Assembly (NCBI GenBank): GCA_014896635.1 | Contig: JADBKA010000175.1 | Span: 1-9,862, forward strand | Source: Ktedonobacteraceae bacterium | GTDB lineage: Bacteria; Chloroflexota; Ktedonobacteria; Ktedonobacterales; Ktedonobacteraceae | Direction: 5' to 3' | DNA: 9,862 nucleotides | Part shown: piece by piece, positions 1 to 6,401 of the stretch | How positions within the stretch are numbered: position 1 is the first letter of the stretch | How the letters are laid out: every line of letters starts with the position of its first letter | Program-made: the position numbers and the translations under genes | The notes under the pieces: generated by a model | Database searches by the model: none | The model's input: only the letters and a program-made list of their open reading frames with translations | What the model was told of the DNA's origin: nothing

Positions 1-1562
1 CGATAGCGGGGGTGCTCTGTTCCGTCGTGGGCATCTTCTTTTCATCCCGCGTTGCTACTGGTTTTGGTAAAATCGTGCGTGGCGAGATTTTTACCCGTGT
101 GGAGCAGTTTTCGCTGCACGAATTTGATATTGTGAGCACATCCTCACTGATCACGCGCACAACCAATGATACCACGCAGGTGCAGCAGGTGCTGATCGTC
201 ATACTCAATATCATGATTACTGCGCCGATGATGATGGTTGGCGGTATTATCATGGCGCTCAACGAGGATCTGGGTCTTTCGTGGATTCTGCTGGTGATCA
301 TCCCGCTGCTGGTCGGCCTGGTCGTCGTGCTCATGCGCAAGGCAATTCCGCTGTTTCGCGCCATGCAATTAAAGCTCGACAAGCTCAATCTTATTCTGGA
401 CGAAGGTCTGACCGGTGTGCGTGTGGTGAGAGCCTTCGACCGTGTGAAGCATGAGGAAGAGCGGTTCAATGAGGCAAATCTCGATCTGACCGATGTCGCC
501 ATCCGCGTGAACCGGCTCATGGCCCTGTTCATGCCGGCGATCATGCTGATTATGAACGTGTCAAGTATCGCCATCCTCTGGTTCGGCGCTATACGCATCA
601 GCAATGGAGAAATGCAGATTGGCTCGCTGATGGCCTTTCTGCAATATGCAATGCAGATTCTCTTCGCGCTGCTGATGGTAACAATGCTGTTTATTATGCT
701 ACCGCGCGCTGAAGCTTCCGCAGTTCGTATCAACGAAGTGCTGGCGATCAAGCCTGAGATCAGAGACGCCGAGCATGTGAAGCACGCGGATGGGCAGAGG
801 GGCTTTGTGGAGTTCCAGAATGTGACATTCAGCTATCCCGGCGCTGAGGAGCCGGCGCTCTACAATGTCACGTTCAGTGCTCGCCCCGGCGAAGTCACGG
901 CGATCATCGGCGGCACTGGTGCCGGCAAAACGACGCTGGTCAGTCTAATCCCACGCTTTTACGATGTCGATAGTGGGCGCGTCCTGGTAGATGGTGTCGA
1001 TGTGCGCGAGATGGCGCAGGAGCATTTGCGCGCGAAAATCGGCTTTGTGCCACAGAAGGCGGTGCTCTTCTCAGGCACAATTGCAGAGAATATCCGCTAT
1101 GGTAAAGAGGATGCTTCTGAAGAGGAGATCAGGCATGCCGCCGAGGTGGCTCAGGCGACGGAGTTTATCTCTGACATGCCTGATGGATTCGATGCAGTGA
1201 TCGCGCAGGGCGGGACAAACGTCTCCGGCGGGCAGAAGCAGCGCCTTTCGATTGCTCGCGCCCTGGTAAGAAAGCCTGAGATTTACGTGTTTGACGACAG
1301 CTTCTCGGCGCTTGACTTTAAGACCGATGCCAGATTACGGGCGGCGCTAAAAAAAGAAACACAGTTTTCAACTGTACTGATTGTTGCTCAGCGGGTAAAT
1401 ACGGTAATGGATGCAGACAGGATTATTGTGCTGGACGAGGGACGTGTGGCTGGTATCGGCACACATCGTGAGCTGATGAAGACCTGTGAGGTTTATCGTG
1501 AAATCGTCTCCTCACAGCTCTCACCGGAAGAAATCGAAGGAATCGCGGAGGAAATCGCATGA
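1..1562 (+). CDS. ABC exporter half-transporter, 5'-truncated, degenerate ATP site
   Basis: This is a type IV (subfamily B) ABC exporter subunit with the membrane domain first and the nucleotide-binding domain (NBD) second. The reading frame is open to the left edge, so the real start and about 60-70 residues including TM1 lie outside the window. Residues here are numbered from the GTG at 12, which is not the true start. Hydrophobic helices are seen near 59-80, 89-108, 171-192 and 204-229. The NBD shows Walker A GGTGAGKTT (300-308), Q-loop VPQ (Q348), signature VSGGQ (404-408), Walker B IYVFD (424-428) and D-loop SALD. The residue after Walker B is Asp429 instead of Glu, and the H-loop is AQR with Gln460 instead of His. 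The same pair of changes marks the LmrC/BmrC/TM287 side of heterodimeric exporters. The stop overlaps the next gene's ATG (ATGA), so the two subunits are very probably coupled and co-assembled in the cytoplasmic membrane. Substrate unknown. Confidence 0.95.
   Translation, partial: IAGVLCSVVGIFFSSRVATGFGKIVRGEIFTRVEQFSLHEFDIVSTSSLITRTTNDTTQVQQVLIVILNIMITAPMMMVGGIIMALNEDLGLSWILLVIIPLLVGLVVVLMRKAIPLFRAMQLKLDKLNLILDEGLTGVRVVRAFDRVKHEEERFNEANLDLTDVAIRVNRLMALFMPAIMLIMNVSSIAILWFGAIRISNGEMQIGSLMAFLQYAMQILFALLMVTMLFIMLPRAEASAVRINEVLAIKPEIRDAEHVKHADGQRGFVEFQNVTFSYPGAEEPALYNVTFSARPGEVTAIIGGTGAGKTTLVSLIPRFYDVDSGRVLVDGVDVREMAQEHLRAKIGFVPQKAVLFSGTIAENIRYGKEDASEEEIRHAAEVAQATEFISDMPDGFDAVIAQGGTNVSGGQKQRLSIARALVRKPEIYVFDDSFSALDFKTDARLRAALKKETQFSTVLIVAQRVNTVMDADRIIVLDEGRVAGIGTHRELMKTCEVYREIVSSQLSPEEIEGIAEEIA
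1547..1552 (+). promoter_or_regulatory. Shine-Dalgarno site of the second ABC subunit
   Basis: GGAGGA lies 6 nt upstream of the ATG at 1559, inside the last codons of the preceding gene. It supports that ATG as the start and translational coupling through the ATGA overlap, which suits equal synthesis of two partner subunits. Confidence 0.7.
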
Positions 1563-3451
1563 GCGTACAAGGCAGACCACAACGGCCCGGTGGTGGGTGG
1601 GGGCATGGCCCGATGGGCGGCGCTCTGGGTATGCCGGTGGAGAAAGCGAAAGATTTTAAAGGAACACTCAAAAGACTGCTCGGCTACTTTCTGCCAGAGG
1701 AGTATCACCTGGTGGTCGTCATCGGCGCGGCGATCCTCAGTACGGCCTTTATGATCGTCGGCCCGAAAATCCTGGGATTGGCGACAACAAAGCTGTTTGA
1801 GGGCCTCATGGCAAACTACCAGGCGCAACTCAGGCATCTGCCGGCTCCGGGTATTGATTTCACCTATATTGCGGTGGTGCTGCTGATCCTGCTCGGATTG
1901 TACATCGTCAGTTCGTTGTTTGGCTACCTCCAGCAATACCTCATGGCAGGGGTGGCTCAGAGGACGGTGTATCGGTTGCGCCGGGAGGTAGAAGAGAAGC
2001 TCTCACGCCTGCCGCTCAAGTTTTTTGACGCGCACACGCACGGTGAAATTCTCAGCCGCGCCGTCAACGATATGGATAACATCAGCACGACCTTGCAGCA
2101 GAGCCTCACGCAGCTCATCACTTCTGCCGTGATGCTCATAGGGGTGCTTGTGCTGATGCTGACCATCAGTCCCTTGCTAAGCCTGATTGTCATATTGACG
2201 CTGCCCCTCAGCCTGTTCGTTACGATTGGCATGGCGAAACGCTCACAGCAATACTTCAGGAATCAGCAGAGGGCGCTGGGCGAACTGAACGGCCATGTCG
2301 AAGAGATGTATACAGGCCACAAAATCGTGAAGGCGTTCGGTCATGAAGGCAAAGCCATAGCTGAGTTTCGAGAGCTAAATGAGAAGCTGTACAACGCTGG
2401 ATGGCGCGCGCAGTTCGTTTCAGGCACTATGATGCCACTTATGCGCTTTATTGGTAGTCTCGGCTACGTCTTCGTGGCAGTAGTTGGCGGCATCATGGTG
2501 GCGAATAGAACGGTTGCCATTGGCGATGTGCAGGCCTTTATTCAGTATGCGCAGCAGTTCACGATGCCGATAACCCAGTTGTCCACTATTGCTAACGTCA
2601 TTCAATCGACGATGGCCTCGGCTGAGCGCATCTTTGAGCTGCTGGACGAGCCGGAAGAACTGCCCGACGCCGTCGATGCGCAGGTCATTGCCTCTCCACA
2701 GGGAGCAGTTCAGCTTGATCACGTCACTTTCCGTTACAAAGAGGATGTGCCACTGATTGAAGACATGAACATCGACATCAAATCAGGTCAGATGATCGCG
2801 GTTGTTGGCCCGACCGGCGCCGGCAAGACCACGCTGGTGAATCTGCTGATGCGCTTCTATGAGGTCAACAGTGGTCAGATCCTGGTTGACGGCGTGAACA
2901 TTACGCAGATCAAGCGCGGCAATTTGCGCCGTCTCTTCGGCATGGTACTCCAGGACATCTGGCTCTTCAACGGCACCATCCGCGAGAATATCGCCTATGG
3001 CCGTGAAGGCGCGACAGAAGAGGAGATCGTCCAGGCAGCAAAAGCGGCCTATGCCGATCACTTCATCAGAACGCTGCCGGAAGGCTACAATACGGTGCTG
3101 AAAGAAGATGCGACCAACATCTCGCAGGGCCAGAAGCAGTTACTGACGATTGCGCGCGCGTTCCTGGCAGATCCGGCAATACTGATTCTGGATGAGGCGA
3201 CCAGCAGCGTCGATACCAGAACGGAAATGCAGATCCAGAAGGCCATGGCGCGATTGATGAAGGGGAGAACGAGCTTTGTGATCGCCCACCGTCTCTCGAC
3301 CATCCGCGATGCCGACCTGATCCTGGTCATGAATCATGGCACAATCATCGAGAAAGGGACACACCAGGAACTACTGGCACAGAATGGCTTCTATGCCGAT
3401 CTGTATAACAGCCAGTTCACCACCCGCACGTTGCAAGAAGATGTAGCATGA
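1559..3451 (+). CDS. ABC exporter half-transporter, canonical ATPase subunit (LmrD/BmrD/TM288-like)
   Basis: Full-length half-transporter of 630 residues, the expected partner of the upstream subunit. It begins with a Gly/Pro-rich cytoplasmic tail (about 5-25), then an elbow helix and six predicted TM helices (about 48-73, 103-124, 184-202, 205-225, 286-315, 323-345). The NBD carries Walker A GPTGAGKTT (417-425), Q-loop LQD (Q465), Walker B ILILDE with catalytic Glu546, D-loop SSVD and H-loop AHR (His577), so its own ATP site looks hydrolytically competent. Its signature is ISQGQ (521-525) instead of LSGGQ. In a heterodimer this altered signature faces the degenerate Walker site of the upstream subunit, so both changes fall in the same composite site, as known for asymmetric exporters. 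The gene starts at an ATGA overlap with a good ribosome site and ends 32 bp from the convergent regulator. No U-tract terminator is visible after it. Substrate unknown. Confidence 0.96.
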   Translation: MSVQGRPQRPGGGWGHGPMGGALGMPVEKAKDFKGTLKRLLGYFLPEEYHLVVVIGAAILSTAFMIVGPKILGLATTKLFEGLMANYQAQLRHLPAPGIDFTYIAVVLLILLGLYIVSSLFGYLQQYLMAGVAQRTVYRLRREVEEKLSRLPLKFFDAHTHGEILSRAVNDMDNISTTLQQSLTQLITSAVMLIGVLVLMLTISPLLSLIVILTLPLSLFVTIGMAKRSQQYFRNQQRALGELNGHVEEMYTGHKIVKAFGHEGKAIAEFRELNEKLYNAGWRAQFVSGTMMPLMRFIGSLGYVFVAVVGGIMVANRTVAIGDVQAFIQYAQQFTMPITQLSTIANVIQSTMASAERIFELLDEPEELPDAVDAQVIASPQGAVQLDHVTFRYKEDVPLIEDMNIDIKSGQMIAVVGPTGAGKTTLVNLLMRFYEVNSGQILVDGVNITQIKRGNLRRLFGMVLQDIWLFNGTIRENIAYGREGATEEEIVQAAKAAYADHFIRTLPEGYNTVLKEDATNISQGQKQLLTIARAFLADPAILILDEATSSVDTRTEMQIQKAMARLMKGRTSFVIAHRLSTIRDADLILVMNHGTIIEKGTHQELLAQNGFYADLYNSQFTTRTLQEDVA

Positions 3452-3483
3452 GTCCTGCTGCATCGCTCGTGTATTCTCTCGTT

Positions 3484-4473
3484 TCAAGAGGCATAGAGCC
3501 TGGCAATTTTCAGGGCCGTCTCCGCGACGGCCCTGCGCACTCTGCCGGGGCAGAGCACCGTTGCCTCGGCTCCTAACGACAGCGCATAGGCGATGCCCGC
3601 TTCGAGCGATTCAACCTCTACGAGCGCAATCACGCTGGCATCCGGCTCCTCACGTTGTATGGTATAGTCTCCCCAGAGACTGTAGCGCGCTCTGGAAGAG
3701 ACGCGCAGTTTGAGGGTAAACGGTGGCTCCTGCTCTTCGAGATGCTGGCGTGCCTCGCGCCAGTACGCGCGCAGGTCAAAATCGGGATGCTGCGTCACCG
3801 GTTCTTTACGCACTTTTAACTTTTCGATGTAGTTAACGCGAAAAGGGTTGAACTGGCGACATTCACGGCAGAAAGCGACCAGATACCAGACACCGGCGCG
3901 GGCATGGCGGCGCGTCACTCCTTTAAAGACCAGGCCGTATGGTTCGACGCGCCGCCATTTCACGCGGTTGCCGCCTTTGCAGGCCGGGCATGGCGAGAGA
4001 ATATCCAGGGGATGCGCTTCCAGCACGGCTGCACGCAGCGTCTCCAGGTGCGCCGGCGGTGTGTCGTTGTTGCTCCAGGCCGTTGTATCGAAGACGATAT
4101 GCTCGCGGGCCGCCCGCACGTTGGCGCGATACTCTTCTGGCAGGGATGCTTCCAGCTTGAAGACGGCGCGGTGCAGGTCGTCATCTCCGGCGAACAGGCT
4201 GTAATTGCCCGCCATATCCGCGCTCAACACCAGTGAAACCGCTTCTTCCTGTGTAAAAATAGCCGACTCGATATGATAGTCGTCAGGCAAATAGTAGCCC
4301 CCGCCGGGACCGTAGTCCATTGAGACCGGTACGTGCGCCAGCGAGAGCGCCATGATGTCGCGGTAAATGGTGCGGACCGAGACTCCCAGGATGTCCGCGA
4401 GCTGCCTGGCGGTCATTTTTCCTCGCCCTTGCAGCAGCAGGGTTATCGCCATCAGGCGTTCCGTTTTCTGCAT
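3484..4473 (-). CDS. YafY-type HTH + WYL domain transcriptional regulator with two CxxC motifs
   Basis: Predicted DNA-binding regulator. Residues are numbered from an upstream in-frame ATG at 4509 (341 aa). I prefer the ATG at 4473 (residue 13, 329 aa) because family members usually start just before the KTERL-type segment and an extended -10 sits at the right distance for a leaderless message. The winged helix-turn-helix spans about 15-75 (LADILGVSVRTIYRDIMAL). The WYL core is near 165-235, with VEPYGLV and WYLVAF (W208-Y209-L210) and a PFRVNYI strand. A WCX-like C-terminal region follows. WYL domains in this family sense ligands, reported as nucleotides or nucleic acid in some members. Unusual here are CPAC (C174, C177) and CREC (C214, C217) on neighbouring WYL strands, which look like a zinc or metal site. 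The gene is convergent with the left ABC operon and divergent from the methyltransferase, so either may be its target; autoregulation at the 4540-4567 repeat is also possible. Confidence 0.93.
   Translation of the reverse strand: MQKTERLMAITLLLQGRGKMTARQLADILGVSVRTIYRDIMALSLAHVPVSMDYGPGGGYYLPDDYHIESAIFTQEEAVSLVLSADMAGNYSLFAGDDDLHRAVFKLEASLPEEYRANVRAAREHIVFDTTAWSNNDTPPAHLETLRAAVLEAHPLDILSPCPACKGGNRVKWRRVEPYGLVFKGVTRRHARAGVWYLVAFCRECRQFNPFRVNYIEKLKVRKEPVTQHPDFDLRAYWREARQHLEEQEPPFTLKLRVSSRARYSLWGDYTIQREEPDASVIALVEVESLEAGIAYALSLGAEATVLCPGRVRRAVAETALKIARLYAS
3511..3535. repeat. Perfect 10-bp inverted repeat, GC-rich hairpin near the convergent gene ends
   Basis: Arms CAGGGCCGTC and GACGGCCCTG with a 5-nt loop TCCGC. 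It lies within the last codons of the WYL regulator and about 60 bp past the stop of the left ABC operon. Neither strand has a U-tract directly after it, so it is not a standard intrinsic terminator. It could slow converging polymerases or protect the 3' end of the ABC mRNA, or it may be a by-product of Ala/Arg codons. Confidence 0.5.
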
Positions 4474-4480
4474 GCTCTCT

Positions 4481-4489
4481 ATTGTAGCA
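4481..4489 (-). promoter_or_regulatory. Extended -10 promoter for the WYL regulator
   Basis: Read on the minus strand this is TGC-TACAAT, an extended -10 (TGnTATAAT-like). The predicted transcription start, about 7 nt downstream, falls at the ATG at 4473. That suggests a leaderless mRNA and favours this ATG over the one at 4509, which would lie upstream of the start site. No convincing -35 box is present. Confidence 0.45.
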
Positions 4490-4539
4490 TATGATGTGTC
4501 TAAATTCATCTAATATCAAACACTTGCCTGGTTCAGTTC

Positions 4540-4567
4540 GGTTCACCAGTCTAACGCCTGGTGAGCC
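4540..4567. promoter_or_regulatory. Inverted repeat in the divergent promoter region, candidate operator
   Basis: Arms GGTTCACCAG and CTGGTGAGCC, 10 bp with one mismatch (a G-T wobble in RNA), separated by 8 nt. It lies between the two divergent extended -10 elements, immediately upstream of the methyltransferase promoter. A dimeric regulator bound here could affect both genes; the adjacent WYL protein or the HTH protein at 5676-6206 are candidates. There is no gene upstream on the plus strand for it to terminate. Confidence 0.45.
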
Positions 4568-4589
4568 TCTGTAACTTTTTGCCCAGGCA

Positions 4590-4598
4590 TGCTATACT
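4590..4598 (+). promoter_or_regulatory. Extended -10 promoter for the methyltransferase
   Basis: TGC-TATACT is a strong extended -10 element. The expected start of transcription is close to 4605, the GTG start codon of the methyltransferase, so the message is probably leaderless. The bases 17-18 bp upstream match the -35 consensus poorly, which an extended -10 can tolerate. Confidence 0.5.
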
Positions 4599-4604
4599 TC
4601 TTCA

Positions 4605-5690
4605 GTGGCTGTATTCTCAACAAAATTTAAAGATAATTGGCAGGTTCTTTCTATGGTTCTCAGACGCCCTCTGTATGTTACGAAGTCTGGCTCTGCCTAT
4701 CTAGGCGATGCTCTCGAATTGCTTGATCAACTGGAAGCCGAGTCGGTGAATCTGGTGATTACCTCTCCCCCATTTGCGCTACAACGAGAAAAATCTTATG
4801 GGAATGTCGAACAGGAGATGTATGTAGACTGGCTGCTCAGATTCTGTGAGAAGGTATACCGTGTACTGGCCTCGACAGGAAGTTTTGTCATTGATCTTGG
4901 GGGAGCGTATCAGAGTAAACGTCCGGTGAGATCACTCTACAATTATCATCTTCTGATCAGGCTATGCGAGGAGTTAGATTTTCGATTAGCAGAGGAGTTT
5001 TTCTGGTTCAACCCATCAAAACTTCCTTCACCCATTGAATGGGTGAATAAAAGGAAGATTCGTGTGAAAGATGCAGTAGATACTATATGGTGGTTGGCGA
5101 AAAGCGATTATCCTAAGGCTAATGTCAGACATGTGCTTATCCCTTATTCAAATAGAATGCAAAAACTACATCAGAATCCTGAAAAATACTATACTCCCAG
5201 GCTTCGTCCTTCCGGTCACGATATCGGCACAGCTTTTGCTGTTGATAATGGCGGCGCTATACCTTCAAATCTCTTGCAGATACCTAACACGGAAAGTTCT
5301 TCTCAATACCTGCGGCTCTGTAAAACATTAGAAATCGAGCCTCACCCCGCTCGCTTTCCTACAAAGTTACCTCTATTCTTTATCGAATTTCTAACAGAAC
5401 CAGGGGACCTCGTACTGGATATATTTGCTGGTTCTAACACAACAGGACTGGCCGCTGAAACTGCTCAACGCCGATGGATTGCCTTTGAAAAGGAGCCTCA
5501 GTATTTAGCGGCATCGGCTTTCCGCTTTCTTCCCAAAGATATACCTGAAGATCAGGCCAGAACTTTCTATGAGAAACTTATTGCCTGTCAGGAAACGGTG
5601 TGCCTGACAGGTGAGGCTCTTCTGCAAGACGATATACGAGGGGAGAAAGCTATGGATATGAACATACAGTCGAGTTTATTCGAGGTTTAA
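4605..5690 (+). CDS. Site-specific DNA methyltransferase, beta class, M.PvuII-like (predicted N4-cytosine, CAGCTG)
   Basis: Transfers a methyl group from S-adenosylmethionine to an exocyclic amino group in DNA. The catalytic motif IV, TSPPF (53-57), comes first and the SAM-binding motif I, LDIFAGSNTTG (271-281), last, with HPARFP (about 247-252) between: the beta-class order. The Ser-Pro-Pro-Phe form is typical of N4-cytosine enzymes. From memory, the whole central region (FALQR, YGN, NPSKLPSPIEW, RIRVKDAV-type, RPSGHDI, NGGAIP) resembles M.PvuII closely, so CAG(m4C)TG is the predicted product. The GTG at 4605 has no ribosome site but fits a leaderless message, and it puts the catalytic Ser at 54, near the position I recall for M.PvuII. 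An ATG at 4653 is the alternative. A tail of about 45 residues follows the conserved part and ends QSSLF-EV, a likely sliding-clamp motif. Base composition is more AT-rich than the flanking ABC genes. No complete cognate endonuclease is in the window. Confidence 0.95.
   Translation: MAVFSTKFKDNWQVLSMVLRRPLYVTKSGSAYLGDALELLDQLEAESVNLVITSPPFALQREKSYGNVEQEMYVDWLLRFCEKVYRVLASTGSFVIDLGGAYQSKRPVRSLYNYHLLIRLCEELDFRLAEEFFWFNPSKLPSPIEWVNKRKIRVKDAVDTIWWLAKSDYPKANVRHVLIPYSNRMQKLHQNPEKYYTPRLRPSGHDIGTAFAVDNGGAIPSNLLQIPNTESSSQYLRLCKTLEIEPHPARFPTKLPLFFIEFLTEPGDLVLDIFAGSNTTGLAAETAQRRWIAFEKEPQYLAASAFRFLPKDIPEDQARTFYEKLIACQETVCLTGEALLQDDIRGEKAMDMNIQSSLFEV
5027..5047. repeat. Perfect 10-bp inverted repeat inside the methyltransferase gene
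   Basis: Arms TTCACCCATT and AATGGGTGAA flank a single G. It falls in codons for the conserved PSPIEWVN stretch, so protein constraint may explain it. Outer pieces CTTCC and GGAAG add a partial second stem. Confidence 0.45.
5584..5611. repeat. Inverted repeat of CCTGWCAGG units near the methyltransferase 3' end
   Basis: CCTGTCAGG and CCTGACAGG form a perfect 9-bp inverted repeat with a 10-nt spacer. Each arm is itself palindromic around its central base, so this can also be read as two copies of CCTGWCAGG 19 bp apart. It lies in the poorly conserved C-terminal extension of the methyltransferase gene. The CTGTCAG core recurs at 6380-6386 next to the HTH gene, so it may be an operator. No U-tract follows on either strand. 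Confidence 0.5.
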
Positions 5691-6206
5691 AAGACCGGGC
5701 TGATTATATTTTGCTGCTTCTGATCTTGCTTTTATTCTTGTTCGTGGCTCCGATTCTAACGGGATTTCCGGCTTCTTGGGATTTCTGTAAACACAGACGC
5801 CCCCCGTCTGAACGTACCATAGAGGGATCTTAGGATTATTTAGCTCTTTCACTTTCTCGAAAGCTTCCTTCATTCTCTCCAGATCAGTTTTCCGCTGTTC
5901 CTGTGGCTTCACCGGCTCTTCAACCGGCTCAGGCAACGAGTTGAGGGGGATAGGAGCTGGTATCGCAATTCTACTTTTTGGTTCAGTTGACGTGATATCT
6001 AACAGATAGGATAAAGGAGCATCAAGTGCGTAAGAGAGATCTATAAGTAATTCAAAGGAAGGGGAACGTTCTCCTCGTTCAAGGAAGCTTATGTGTTCTG
6101 TTGTCTTCCCGACAAGCTCAGCCAATTTCTCCTGCGTTATATTCTTCTTCTTGCGGAGCGCACCTATTCTGTATCCCAATAGCCGCCTAAACTTGCTGTA
6201 GTTCAT
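5676..6206 (-). CDS. Cro/C1-type HTH protein with a PvuII-endonuclease-like C-terminal segment
   Basis: Predicted DNA-binding protein of 176 residues from the ATG at 6206. In-frame ATG 6251 (191 aa) or TTG 6314 (212 aa) are possible but add sequence that precedes any recognisable domain. Residues 11-70 are a Cro/C1 helix-turn-helix (ITQEKLAELVGKTTEHISFLERG), like controller proteins of restriction systems. A Pro/Glu-rich linker (about 76-104, EPVEEPVKP) and a charged helix (about 108-122) follow. The next part, NNPKIPLWYV..G...Y (123-140), matches, from memory, the end of R.PvuII (NNPKIPVKYV..G...Y, residues 140-157), and the helix DLE...F-E-K aligns with R.PvuII 119-132. R.PvuII Asn140 and Asn141 contact target bases. 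The catalytic Asp/Glu/Lys core of R.PvuII is absent. A basic tail of about 36 residues extends beyond the match. The 3' end overlaps the convergent methyltransferase by 15 bp. Role unproven: a controller, a methylation-site reader, or a deletion fusion of C and R genes. Confidence 0.88.
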   Translation of the reverse strand: MNYSKFRRLLGYRIGALRKKKNITQEKLAELVGKTTEHISFLERGERSPSFELLIDLSYALDAPLSYLLDITSTEPKSRIAIPAPIPLNSLPEPVEEPVKPQEQRKTDLERMKEAFEKVKELNNPKIPLWYVQTGGVCVYRNPKKPEIPLESEPRTRIKARSEAAKYNQPGLLNLE

Positions 6207-6368
6207 GCGTTTCTGTATGTCTGTGTAATTGGAACAAAACCTTACTCCCATTTTATAGAGAAAAGCGTCAAACGTACACGCACTGTGAGTTCGTTTGTGC
6301 AAGCAATGCGTCAAAGAGACAGATATAAAATAGACTTACTGATGAATTTATCTGCGATTCGCCAATGA

Positions 6369-6386
6369 CTGACACCCCCCTGTCAG
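6369..6386. promoter_or_regulatory. CTGACA/TGTCAG inverted repeat around a C6 run, candidate operator
   Basis: Perfect 6-bp arms separated by six cytosines, in the non-coding region between the HTH gene and the right ABC operon. The right half, CCTGTCAGC, matches 8 of 9 bases of the CCTGTCAGG unit at 5584-5592. The HTH protein encoded next door is the obvious candidate ligand. A small RNA hairpin in the ABC leader is the alternative. Confidence 0.45.
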
Positions 6387-6401
6387 CTATTGCCGGGTAG
6401 A

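Noticed and set aside
1493..1936. Minus-strand open frame of 147 codons across the ABC subunit junction
   Set aside because: Antisense to two overlapping, clearly homologous ABC genes; the translation is rich in His/Gln/Arg and resembles no family.
3848..4236. Plus-strand open frames of 110-118 codons opposite the WYL regulator
   Set aside because: They are antisense to a well-supported gene, rich in Arg/Ala/Cys without domains, and result from GC-rich codon bias.
5122..5132. Small palindrome ATGTCAGACAT in the methyltransferase gene as another CTGWCAG site
   Set aside because: It shares only TGTCAG, lies in conserved coding sequence and lacks the paired spacing of the other two sites.
5909..5935. 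Short direct repeat (ACCGGCTC twice) in the HTH gene
   Set aside because: It simply encodes the Glu-Pro-Val repeats of the linker; no sign of a CRISPR or mobile repeat.
6207..6314. Longer versions of the HTH protein starting at TTG 6314 or ATG 6251
   Set aside because: The added residues show no domain features, neither start has a ribosome site, and the HTH begins just after the ATG at 6206. The 6251 start remains possible.
6265..6315. Repeated octamer GCGTCAAA (6265-6272 and 6308-6315), giving TTGACG on the minus strand as possible -35 boxes
   Set aside because: No acceptable -10 lies 16-18 bp downstream of either copy, so I do not call a promoter.
6324..6331. TATAAAAT as a plus-strand -10 for the right ABC operon
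   Set aside because: No -35 and no TG extension at the right distance; left only as a remark in the leader entry.
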